The position numbers and the translations under genes were made by a program. Positions 34,016-41,569 of a stretch of 64,000 nt of DNA are shown one piece after another. Position 1 is the stretch's first letter; every line of letters begins with the position of its first letter. The notes below the pieces were generated by a model. That model did no database searches. It was not told the DNA's origin and was given only the letters and a program-made list of their open reading frames with translations. This stretch comes from Micromonospora sp. WMMA1947 (GTDB taxonomy: Bacteria > Actinomycetota > Actinomycetes > Mycobacteriales > Micromonosporaceae): contig NZ_CP114909.1 of assembly GCF_027497355.1 (NCBI RefSeq), forward strand, positions 3,100,001-3,164,000, written 5' to 3'.

Positions 34016-34396
34016 TCACCTGTGGGTGCCGCGGCCCGACCGGAGGCGCCGCGCGCCGTCGCGGGTCGGCGCGCTGTGCACGCTGACGCTGACCACCGGT
34101 ACGGCGTTCGCGACGCTCTTGCGGACCGTCTCCATCGGCGCCGTGCCGGGGGTGCACTCGACGATCATCACCGCGGACCGGTCGGGGCACTGCACGTACT
34201 GGACGTGTGAGACGGCGACCCGGCGGGAGTGCAGCACGGAGAGCACCTTGAGCAGGCCGGTCGTGGAGTGGCCCACGCCGAGGTGGATCACCATCGTGGT
34301 CGGCGTGCCGTGGTTGGCGGCGGGCTCGGCGTGCGGTCGGCCGGGGGCGGGCCGGGGATGGTCGACGGTGGCGGGGGTGGATGCGGACACGCTCAC
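34016..34396 (-). CDS. Small stand-alone ACT-like domain protein
   Basis: 126 residues. After a Pro/Ala-rich N-terminal tail, residues about 35-108 (MVIHLGVGHSTTGLLKVLSVLHSRRVAVSHVQYVQ ... AVMIVECTPGTAPMETVRKSVANAVPVVSVSVHSA) show the beta-alpha-beta-beta-alpha-beta pattern of ACT regulatory domains, like the small subunit of acetolactate synthase. There is no enzyme domain. The GTG start is preceded by GAGAGG six bases away. It may sense an amino acid, given its place beside amino acid and acyl-CoA degradation genes, but no partner can be named. Family call moderate, function unknown. Confidence 0.6.
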   Translation of the reverse strand: MSVSASTPATVDHPRPAPGRPHAEPAANHGTPTTMVIHLGVGHSTTGLLKVLSVLHSRRVAVSHVQYVQCPDRSAVMIVECTPGTAPMETVRKSVANAVPVVSVSVHSAPTRDGARRLRSGRGTHR

Positions 34397-34713
34397 GGGG
34401 GCCTCTCAAGGACGAGCCGACAGGATCTCGTGGCCGGCGACGCACGCGGAGGCGTACGCCGCCTAGGTAATCAGCCGGGTCGCGATTCGATTGCCCACGG
34501 CCGGAGTCTGGCACGGGAACCGGGCCTCCGGGAGGTCGCGCCGGGCAGTCGTCCGCCACGTGAGACAGGGCCCTGACCTGCGGATCGACGGTGATGGGTC
34601 GTCCGGTGGGACCGGCCGCCGGGTTACCGGCCGGTACGCGAGCCCTTAAGGATCGTTCAGGATCCCGCTCTACACTCGGACTCGGGACGACGACTTGAGA
34701 AGGAGCTCCGCGC
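34397..34713. promoter_or_regulatory. Divergent intergenic region ACT protein / icmA
   Basis: 317 bases without a gene. On the plus strand a possible -10 TACACT (34671-34676) has TTAAGG (34646-34651) 19 bases upstream, 38 bases before the start codon, which is preceded by AGAAGGAG. GGAACCGGG near 34516 was checked as a B12-riboswitch element but the other conserved boxes are missing. Confidence 0.35.
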
Positions 34714-36402
34714 ATGGACGCTGACGAGATCGCCGCCGGTCGGGCCCGCTGGCAGGCCCGCTACGACGCCGCCCGCAAGCGCGACGCGGACTTCACCACG
34801 CTGTCCGGAATGCCGGTCGAGCCGGTGTACGGCCCGCCGGAGGACACCGCGTACCCCGGGTTCGAGCGGATCGGCTGGCCGGGCGAGTTCCCGTACACCA
34901 GGGGTCTGTATCCGACCGGCTACCGCGGGCGGACCTGGACCATCAGGCAGTTCGCCGGCTTCGGCAACGCCCGGCAGACCAACGAGCGCTACAAGATGAT
35001 CCTCGGCGCGGGCGGCGGCGGTCTCTCCGTCGCCTTCGACATGCCGACGCTGATGGGCCGCGACTCGGACGACCCGCAGTCCCTCGGCGAGGTCGGCCAC
35101 TGTGGTGTCGCCGTGGACTCGGCCGCCGACATGGAGGTGCTGTTCGACGGCATCGACCTGGCCGGCGTGACCACCTCGATGACCATCTCCGGCCCGGCCG
35201 TGCCGGTCTTCTGCATGTACCTGGTCGCCGCCGAGCGGCAGGGCGCCGACCTGTCCACGCTGGACGGCACACTCCAGACGGACATCTTCAAGGAGTACAT
35301 CGCGCAGAAGGAGTGGCTGTTCGACCCCGAGCCGCACCTGCGCCTCATCGGCGACCTGATGGAGTACTGCGCCCGGGAGATCCCCCGGTACAAGCCGCTG
35401 TCGGTCTCCGGCTACCACATCCGCGAGGCCGGCTCGACCGCCGCGCAGGAGCTGGCGTACACGCTGGCCGACGGGTTCGGGTACGTCGAGCTGGGCCTGT
35501 CGCGCGGGCTGGACGTGAACACGTTCGCCCCCGGCCTGAGCTTCTTCTTCGACTCGCATGTGGACTTCTTCGAGGAGATCGCCAAGTTCCGCGCCGCCCG
35601 CCGGATCTGGGCCCGCTGGCTGCGCGACGTGTACGGCGCGACCAGCGAGAAGGCGCAGTGGCTGCGGTTCCACACGCAGACCGCCGGTGTGTCGCTGACC
35701 GCGCAGCAGCCGGTGAACAACGTGGTCCGTACCGCCGTGGAGGCCCTGGCGGCGGTGCTCGGCGGCACCAACTCGCTGCACACAAACGCCCTCGACGAGA
35801 CGCTCGCCCTGCCCACCGACGAGTCGGCCGAGATCGCCCTGCGGACCCAGCAGGTGCTGATGGAGGAGACCGGGGTGACGAACGTGGCCGACCCGCTCGG
35901 CGGGTCCTGGTACGTCGAGGCGCTCACCGACCGGATCGAGGCCGAGGCGGAGGAGATCTTCGCCCGGATCAAGCAGCTCGGCGGGGAGGGCCCGCACACC
36001 ATCGGCCCGATGACCTCCGGCATCCTGCGCGGCATCGAGGACGGCTGGTTCACCGGGCACATCGCCGAGTCGGCGTTCGTCTACCAGCAGGCGCTGGAGA
36101 AGGGCGACAAGAAGATCGTCGGCGTCAACTGCCACACCGGCACCGTCGCCAAGGACCTGGAGATCCTGCGCATCTCGCACGAGGTGGAGCTGGAGCAGCG
36201 CCGGGTGCTGACCGAGCGCAAGTCGGCCCGCGACGACGCCGCCGTCACCGCCGCCGTGGCGCGGATGGTCGAGGTGGCGCGGACCGGCGAGAACATGATC
36301 CCCGCCATGCTCGACGCGGTCCGCGCCGAGGCCACCCTCGGCGAGATCTGCGACGCGCTCCGCGCCGAGTGGGGCGTCTACCGCGAGCCCGCCCGCTTCT
36401 GA
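34714..36402 (+). CDS. icmA: Isobutyryl-CoA mutase large (catalytic) subunit
   Basis: 562 residues, the TIM-barrel catalytic subunit of a B12-dependent acyl-CoA mutase with no fused B12-binding domain. The two residues that distinguish the enzymes are Phe80 (TIRQF) and Gln198 (EYIAQKEW). These are the residues of isobutyryl-CoA mutase, whereas methylmalonyl-CoA mutase has Tyr89 and Arg207 at the same 118-residue spacing. It should interconvert isobutyryl- and n-butyryl-CoA. The absent cobalamin domain implies a separate small subunit elsewhere. AAGGAG is properly placed before the ATG. With ccr, mce and meaB at 2.7-7.1 kb, and the branched-chain dehydrogenase nearby, it links valine carbon to butyryl/ethylmalonyl-CoA. 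Ethylmalonyl-CoA mutase is unlikely because those enzymes carry their own B12 domain. Confidence 0.88.
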   Translation: MDADEIAAGRARWQARYDAARKRDADFTTLSGMPVEPVYGPPEDTAYPGFERIGWPGEFPYTRGLYPTGYRGRTWTIRQFAGFGNARQTNERYKMILGAGGGGLSVAFDMPTLMGRDSDDPQSLGEVGHCGVAVDSAADMEVLFDGIDLAGVTTSMTISGPAVPVFCMYLVAAERQGADLSTLDGTLQTDIFKEYIAQKEWLFDPEPHLRLIGDLMEYCAREIPRYKPLSVSGYHIREAGSTAAQELAYTLADGFGYVELGLSRGLDVNTFAPGLSFFFDSHVDFFEEIAKFRAARRIWARWLRDVYGATSEKAQWLRFHTQTAGVSLTAQQPVNNVVRTAVEALAAVLGGTNSLHTNALDETLALPTDESAEIALRTQQVLMEETGVTNVADPLGGSWYVEALTDRIEAEAEEIFARIKQLGGEGPHTIGPMTSGILRGIEDGWFTGHIAESAFVYQQALEKGDKKIVGVNCHTGTVAKDLEILRISHEVELEQRRVLTERKSARDDAAVTAAVARMVEVARTGENMIPAMLDAVRAEATLGEICDALRAEWGVYREPARF

Positions 36403-36412
36403 CCCCCGCTCT

Positions 36413-36465
36413 GCAAGGAAGGGCCCCTTGTTGACAGCAGCTGTTAACAAGGGGCCCTTCCTTGC
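36413..36465 (+). terminator. 53-bp near-perfect palindrome after icmA (repeat family copy 2)
   Basis: Two 26-base arms (36413-36438 and 36440-36465) pair at all but one position, which is a G.U pair. It starts 11 bases after the icmA stop. It shares AGGAAGGGCCCCTT-N-TT-R-ACAG with the palindrome at 4338-4385. It probably terminates icmA. Confidence 0.7.
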
Positions 36466-36550
36466 GGGCGGGCTGAGCTGGGGGAGAGTGGTGACTGTCG
36501 CCGTCGCGGCTGGTCGGAGATCCGTCGCGTACGTGCGAGACTAGACAACC

Positions 36551-37468
36551 ATGAGCGACCCACGGATCACCTCGTCGATCTTCACCCGCGGCGCGGTCGA
36601 CCTCAGCGCGCTGCGCACCCCCGCACCGGCCGACACCTCCACCGCCACACCGTCTCCGGGCGGCACACCCGCCGGGCTGCCGGGCAGCCCCGCCGGGTCC
36701 GCCGCCGTGATCGACGTGACCGAGGCGAACATCCAGTCCGAGGTGCTCGAACGCTCGCTCACCACACCGGTCGTGGTCTTCTTCGGCGCCGCCGGCTACC
36801 CGGAGAGCGACCAGTTCGCCCCGGTGCTGGAGAAGCTGGCCGCCGAGGGCGGCGGAGCGTGGCTGCTGGCCCGGGTCGACGTGCAGCACCAGCCGCGGCT
36901 CGCGCAGATGTTCCAGCTGCAGGCGCTGCCCACCACGTACGCCATCGTCGGCGGACGCCCGATCGACGCCTTCCCCGGCCCGGTGCCGGAGTCGCAGTTG
37001 CGACAGTGGCTCCAGGCGGTGCTCAAGGCCGGCGGCGTCACAGTCGCCGAGCCGGAGGACCCGCGCCTCGACGCCGCCGACGACGCGCTGATGAGCGGCG
37101 ACCTCGACGCGGCCGAGGCGGCGTACCGGAAGATCCTCGCCGAGTCGCCCGGGGACGCGGCGGCGGAGGCGGGCCTGGCGCAGGTCGGGCTGGCCCGCCG
37201 GGTCGCCGGCGCGGACCCGCAGGGCGCGCTCGACGCCGCGGCCGCCGCCCCCGACGACGTCGACGCCCAGCTGCTGGCCGCCGACATCGAGGTGCTCAGC
37301 GGCCTCGCCGACCAGGCGTACAAGCGGCTCGTCGGCCTGGTCCGGCGCACCGCCGGAGACGACCGGGACCGGGTACGCCAGCACCTGCTCGGCCTGTTCA
37401 CCATCGCCGGCCCGGACGACCCGGCCGTGGCCTCCGCCCGACGCGCCCTGGCCAGCGCACTGTTCTGA
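36551..37468 (+). CDS. Thioredoxin-fold protein with TPR-like C-terminus (YbbN/CnoX type), cysteine-free
   Basis: 305 residues. A Pro/Ser/Thr-rich N-terminal segment (1-55) is followed by a thioredoxin fold (about 56-150: VIDVTEANIQSEVLERS ... TPVVVFFGAAGYPESDQF ... LPTTYAIVGG) and helical TPR-like repeats. The redox CxxC is replaced by AAGY/PES and the whole protein has no cysteine, so it cannot be a disulfide reductase. YbbN-like proteins act as holdase co-chaperones. The cis-proline (LPTTY) is kept. No Shine-Dalgarno sequence is obvious before ATG 36551. It is downstream of icmA, as a similar protein is in Streptomyces; a chaperone role is inferred. Confidence 0.82.
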   Translation: MSDPRITSSIFTRGAVDLSALRTPAPADTSTATPSPGGTPAGLPGSPAGSAAVIDVTEANIQSEVLERSLTTPVVVFFGAAGYPESDQFAPVLEKLAAEGGGAWLLARVDVQHQPRLAQMFQLQALPTTYAIVGGRPIDAFPGPVPESQLRQWLQAVLKAGGVTVAEPEDPRLDAADDALMSGDLDAAEAAYRKILAESPGDAAAEAGLAQVGLARRVAGADPQGALDAAAAAPDDVDAQLLAADIEVLSGLADQAYKRLVGLVRRTAGDDRDRVRQHLLGLFTIAGPDDPAVASARRALASALF

Positions 37469-37526
37469 GTCAACCCGCGCGGGCCGGCGCACCGCCGGCC
37501 CGCCCGACCGCCGAGGACGGGAGCCC

Positions 37527-38753
37527 ATGATGCGCCGGATCGCCGTCCTCGACGCGCCGACGAACCTCGGACTGCGCCCGCCGACCGCCAGCTCCGTCCC
37601 CGGCTGCGCCAAGGCGCCTGGTGCGCTGCGCGACCACGGCCTGCTCGCCCGGCTGCGGGCACGCGACGCCGGCTGCCTCACCCCGCCCCGGTACGACCCG
37701 GGGGACTGGCGACCCGGCGACGGCGTCTGCCACGCGCCGGAGATCTCCGCGTACTCGCTGGCGCTCGCCGACCGGATCGGCGCGATCATCGACCGGGGCG
37801 AGTTCCCGCTGGTGCTCGGCGGGGACTGCTCGGTGCTGCTCGGCTCGGCGCTGGCCATGCACCGCCTCGGCGAGGCGGTCGGCGGGCGGATCGGGCTGGT
37901 CTTCGTCGACGGCCACTCCGACTTCCGGCACCCGGGCAACGCCTCCTACGTCGGTGCGGCGGCCGGGGAGGACCTGGCCCTGGTCACCGGCCGGGGCCAG
38001 CCCGACCTGGCCGCTATCGAAGGGCGACGGCCCTACTTCCGGGACATCGACGTGGTGGTGCTCGGCATCCGCGCGCAGGACGAGTACCGCCTCGACCTCC
38101 AGGCCGCCGGCATCACCACCCGGCCGGTGCCGGCGCTGCGCGCCGAGGGCGCGGCCCGGACCGCCCAGTGGGCGCACGAGCAGCTCGTCGACTGCGCCGG
38201 CTACTGGGTGCACATCGACGTGGACGTGCTCGACCCGGCGGTCATGCCCGCCGTGGACGCGCCCGACCCGGGCGGCATCGCCTTCGCCGAGCTGGAGATC
38301 CTGCTCGCCGGGCTGGTCGACACCCCGCACTGCCTCGGCGTCGAGCTGACCGTCTTCGACCCCGACTACGACCCGGACGGGGCGTACGCGGCGGAGATCG
38401 TGAACACGGTGGTGGCCGGGCTCGCCCCGGTCGTCGCGCCCGGTGCCGTGCCGCCCCGGCTGCTGCCGGCCGGGCCGGTCGCACCGGCCCCCCGCACCGA
38501 CAGCCGCCGGGCCGAGCCGGTGGCGGTGACCGTGCCGGTGCCCGCCGTCGCGACGGACCCGATCGGCCCGCCCGCCGCCGTCGACGGGCTCGACGAACGC
38601 GCGTCGGCGGATGCCGAGGAGCCACCGCCGTGGCCCGGCCCGGAGGATCGGCTACCGCCCGTCGGTCCCGGTCTGCTCCGCCGCGTGGCGGTGCCCGACG
38701 CGGACGTGCCGCCGGTCGAGGAGGCGCCGTCGGTCGCCGACGGCACCCCCTGA
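37527..38753 (+). CDS. Arginase/agmatinase (ureohydrolase) family protein with long Pro-rich tail
   Basis: 408 residues. The first 300 carry the binuclear manganese motifs of ureohydrolases: LGGDCSVLLG, VDGHSDFRHP and HIDVDVLDPAVMPAVD with GVELTVFDPDYDPDG. Such enzymes hydrolyse arginine, agmatine, guanidino- or formimino-compounds. From about residue 305 a low-complexity Pro/Ala/Val-rich tail of roughly 100 residues follows, which is not part of the family fold. ATG 37527 (or 37530) is preceded by GGGAG. The specific substrate is not clear: the substrate-loop residues are not those of typical arginase as far as can be judged by eye. Confidence 0.82.
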   Translation: MMRRIAVLDAPTNLGLRPPTASSVPGCAKAPGALRDHGLLARLRARDAGCLTPPRYDPGDWRPGDGVCHAPEISAYSLALADRIGAIIDRGEFPLVLGGDCSVLLGSALAMHRLGEAVGGRIGLVFVDGHSDFRHPGNASYVGAAAGEDLALVTGRGQPDLAAIEGRRPYFRDIDVVVLGIRAQDEYRLDLQAAGITTRPVPALRAEGAARTAQWAHEQLVDCAGYWVHIDVDVLDPAVMPAVDAPDPGGIAFAELEILLAGLVDTPHCLGVELTVFDPDYDPDGAYAAEIVNTVVAGLAPVVAPGAVPPRLLPAGPVAPAPRTDSRRAEPVAVTVPVPAVATDPIGPPAAVDGLDERASADAEEPPPWPGPEDRLPPVGPGLLRRVAVPDADVPPVEEAPSVADGTP

Positions 38754-38761
38754 GCAGCCGG

Positions 38762-39262
38762 TCACGTCATGGCCGGGTCGTCGCGGTCCGCCGACGGGCC
38801 GGGCTCCGGCGGGGTGGGCGACCGAGGCAGGTCCACGGGAGGCGTGCCCCCGGAGCCCGGCTCGGCGCCGGTCGCGGCCAGCACGTCCAGCACGACCCGG
38901 GTGAGCAGCGTGGCCAGCGCCAGCAGCACGCAGATCGTCACGCCGGCACGCAGCACCCGACCGTGCGGCAGCACCTCGGCCAGCACCAGCACGGCCAGTG
39001 CCGTCCCGGTCACGATGACGCTCACGATGAACAGGGAGTACGCGCGCACCCGGGGCCGGGTCCAGAACAGGACACCGCCCGGATCGTCGCGCCGGAGCCG
39101 GCGGTTCTGCGCCCGCAGGCGATCCAGGAACCGGGACTCCCAGATCAGCGCGAGCAACACCACCGGGAGTACCTGGGCGGCGGTCGCATAGAGGTCGGGG
39201 AACACCGAGGCCCCCTCCACTGTGGTCGGAGCCGTTGTGGTCAGAGCCGTATCATCCAGCAC
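38762..39262 (-). CDS. Small membrane protein of unknown function
   Basis: 166 residues with three predicted membrane helices: YATAAQVLPVVLLALIWES (about 25-43), LFIVSVIVTGTALAVLVLAEV (about 77-97) and VTICVLLALATLLTRVVLDVL (about 108-128), with a basic cytosolic loop between the first two and a Pro/Gly/Ser-rich acidic C-tail. I do not recognise the family. The GTG start has only a weak ribosome-binding sequence and GTG codons further in are possible. It converges with the arginase-family gene eight bases away. Confidence 0.65.
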   Translation of the reverse strand: MLDDTALTTTAPTTVEGASVFPDLYATAAQVLPVVLLALIWESRFLDRLRAQNRRLRRDDPGGVLFWTRPRVRAYSLFIVSVIVTGTALAVLVLAEVLPHGRVLRAGVTICVLLALATLLTRVVLDVLAATGAEPGSGGTPPVDLPRSPTPPEPGPSADRDDPAMT

Positions 39263-39316
39263 TCCGGCATCGACGCGGATCGCACGAATGGTCGAACCAC
39301 GTCGATGTGAGCGCGG

Positions 39317-41281
39317 TCAGCCGGCCAGCCCGCGCAGGAACCGCTCGGCGATCGGCGCCGCGACCTTCGAGCCCGCCCCGCCCTGTTCCACGAAGACGGC
39401 GAAGGCCACGTCGCCCTGCCAGCCGACGAACCAGGCGTGCGTGTGCGCCGGGTTGTTGTCGTACTCCGCGGTGCCGGTCTTGCCGTGCACCGGCTCGCCC
39501 GGGACGTCCGCGAGCACGCTGCCGCTGCCCGATGTGACCACCCCGCGCATCATCGTCTTCAGCGCCGCCACCGACTCCGGCTTGAGCGCCTCGCCGGCCG
39601 GCGCGGGCTTGGCCGGCGCCGGGTCGAGCAGCAGCTTGGGCTGCTCGAACTTGCCCCGGGCCACCGCCGCGGTGGCGCTCGCCATCGTCAGCGGGCTGAC
39701 CAGCGTGGTGCCCTGCCCGATCGCGGCGGCGGCCTGCTCGGTGGCCGGGCCGTTGGCGGAGATCTTGCCGGTGAACGCGTCGGTGCCCAGATCCCACTCG
39801 GCCTCCAGGCCGAGCGACCGGCCCGCCTGCGCGAGCCCGTCCGGGCCGAGCTTCGGCGCCAGCGCCACGAACGCGGTGTTGCAGGACTTGGCGAAGTCGG
39901 TGGCGAACGGCACCGCGCCCAGCTCGAAGTTGTCCGAGTTCTTGAAGACCCGGCCCTCGACGGTCGCCGTCTTCGGGCAGTTCACAGTCGTCTGCGGGGT
40001 CACCGCACCGCGGTCGAGCAGGCCGAGCGCGCTGACCATCTTGAACGTCGAACCCGGCGGAACCTGGGCGGTGAAGGCGAGGTTCTCGCCCGCCGCGCCC
40101 GGACCGTTCGCGGCGGCCAGCACCGCGCCGTCGCTGATCCGCACGGCGACCAGGGCGGAGCGGCGGGTCTGCCCGCGCAACGCGGCGTCGGCGGCGTTCT
40201 GGGTGGCCGCGTCGATCGTCGTCTTCACCGGCTGACCGGGCTTCGGGTCGCTGCGGAACAGCTCCGTGCCGGTCGGCTCCACCTTGCCGTCCGGGGTGGT
40301 CCGTTCGGTGATCACGGTGACGCCGGGGGTGCCGCGCAGCCGTTCGTCGTACCGGCCCTGGAGGCCGCCGTGGCCGACCAGGTCGCCGCGCGCGTACCGG
40401 TCGGGGTGGGCCTGGAGGTCGTCGGCGGTGGCCTGGTCGACCGAGCCGAGCAGCGCCCGGGCGAACTCGCGGGTCGGCGCCAGCATGAGCTGCTCGGAGA
40501 CGAACCGGGTGCCGGCCAGGTCGTAGATGCGCGGCTTGATCTGCCGGTACGCCTCGTCGCGCAGCGTCACCACCTCGACGAGCCCGTCCGCCTTCGCCTC
40601 CTTGAGCCGCTTGGGCAGGTCGCCGAGGTCGACCGGCGGGGTGAGCGCGGGCCGGATCGCCTTGAACGCGGTGTCCAGCTTCCGGACCATGCCCGGTACG
40701 TCGTCGATCTCGCCGGGGACGAGCTGCACCCGGACCACCGGGCGGGGCGCGACGATCGGCTGACCGGCGGCGTCCAGCACACCGGCGCGCTGCGCCGGCT
40801 CCCGCCGCAGCGCGATCCGGTCCCCGCTCTCCAGCTTCTCGTGCACCACCGACGGCTCCCAGACCACCTGCCACTGGTCGTCGCCGCCGCGCTTGAGGCG
40901 TACCGGATTCTCGTAGGCCCAGGTGCCGCCGCCGGGCAGCGCCCAGCTCACCTTGACGCGCGCGGTGGCGACGTCGCCCTTGGTGGTGATCTCCCCGGTG
41001 CGGGCCAGCTCCGGCGGGTTGGCCGCGAGCGCGCCGGCGAGCGCCTGGATCTGCTTGGTCACCTCACCGGCGGGCACCCGCCCGCCGGCCGGCTCGACGA
41101 AGCCGACCGCCTGCAGGTCGCCGGAGCGCCAGCCGCCGAGGAACGCCTCCACGGCCGTCTCCGGGCCGTCGTCTCCGGAGCATCCGGTCAGCGCACCGGC
41201 TGTGACCAGGACTGCGGCCAGCGCGGCGAGGGCACGGTGACGGGTGTGGCGGCGGGGGCGGACGGGGTACGACACGGGCAT
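39317..41281 (-). CDS. Class B penicillin-binding protein, lipoprotein with NTF2-like N-terminal domain
   Basis: 654 residues. A lipoprotein signal (LVTAGALTGC, lipobox Cys34) is followed by an NTF2-like MecA-N-type domain (about 40-145), a PBP dimerisation domain and a transpeptidase domain. The catalytic motifs are Ser411-T-F-Lys414, Ser466-C-Asn468 and Lys601-T-Gly603 (HGKTGTAEY). It cross-links peptidoglycan outside the membrane and resembles PBP2a/PBP3-type proteins of Gram-positives, which may be less sensitive to beta-lactams. GGAGGG lies eight bases before ATG 41281. The open frame continues far upstream antisense to the glutamate dehydrogenase gene, but the signal peptide fixes the start. 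Divergent from gdh. Confidence 0.92.
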   Translation of the reverse strand: MPVSYPVRPRRHTRHRALAALAAVLVTAGALTGCSGDDGPETAVEAFLGGWRSGDLQAVGFVEPAGGRVPAGEVTKQIQALAGALAANPPELARTGEITTKGDVATARVKVSWALPGGGTWAYENPVRLKRGGDDQWQVVWEPSVVHEKLESGDRIALRREPAQRAGVLDAAGQPIVAPRPVVRVQLVPGEIDDVPGMVRKLDTAFKAIRPALTPPVDLGDLPKRLKEAKADGLVEVVTLRDEAYRQIKPRIYDLAGTRFVSEQLMLAPTREFARALLGSVDQATADDLQAHPDRYARGDLVGHGGLQGRYDERLRGTPGVTVITERTTPDGKVEPTGTELFRSDPKPGQPVKTTIDAATQNAADAALRGQTRRSALVAVRISDGAVLAAANGPGAAGENLAFTAQVPPGSTFKMVSALGLLDRGAVTPQTTVNCPKTATVEGRVFKNSDNFELGAVPFATDFAKSCNTAFVALAPKLGPDGLAQAGRSLGLEAEWDLGTDAFTGKISANGPATEQAAAAIGQGTTLVSPLTMASATAAVARGKFEQPKLLLDPAPAKPAPAGEALKPESVAALKTMMRGVVTSGSGSVLADVPGEPVHGKTGTAEYDNNPAHTHAWFVGWQGDVAFAVFVEQGGAGSKVAAPIAERFLRGLAG

Positions 41282-41569
41282 GAAGCGGTCCCTCCGGTGC
41301 TCAACTGCCCTGCACGCTAGTACGACGCGGCGCTCGCCACCGCCCCGCCACGGCCTCCGGGAGCGCGAGAAGCAGCGTGTGGCAGTGTGATGAACATCGC
41401 CAGTCGGGGTACTCCGCGATCGGCCGACCACGAACCCGCAACGGGTGAAAGGACAGAGTCCCGATCCGGACGTCCGGCCGGTGGTCCGCCGCGGGAGGTA
41501 CCGCGCGGTAGGGCCTAGGCTGGGCGGCAGAGTGACCCACAACGCGGTGGGTCGAGGGGAGTGGCACCG

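Noticed and set aside
34500..34600. Possible cobalamin riboswitch upstream of the B12-dependent mutase gene
   Set aside because: A GGGAACCGG-like stretch is present, but the GGTG, CCCGC and terminal B12-box elements are missing.
34714..36402. Annotation as ethylmalonyl-CoA or 2-hydroxyisobutyryl-CoA mutase
   Set aside because: Ethylmalonyl-CoA mutases carry a fused B12 domain, absent here, and the 2-hydroxyisobutyryl enzyme has Ile where this protein has Phe80.
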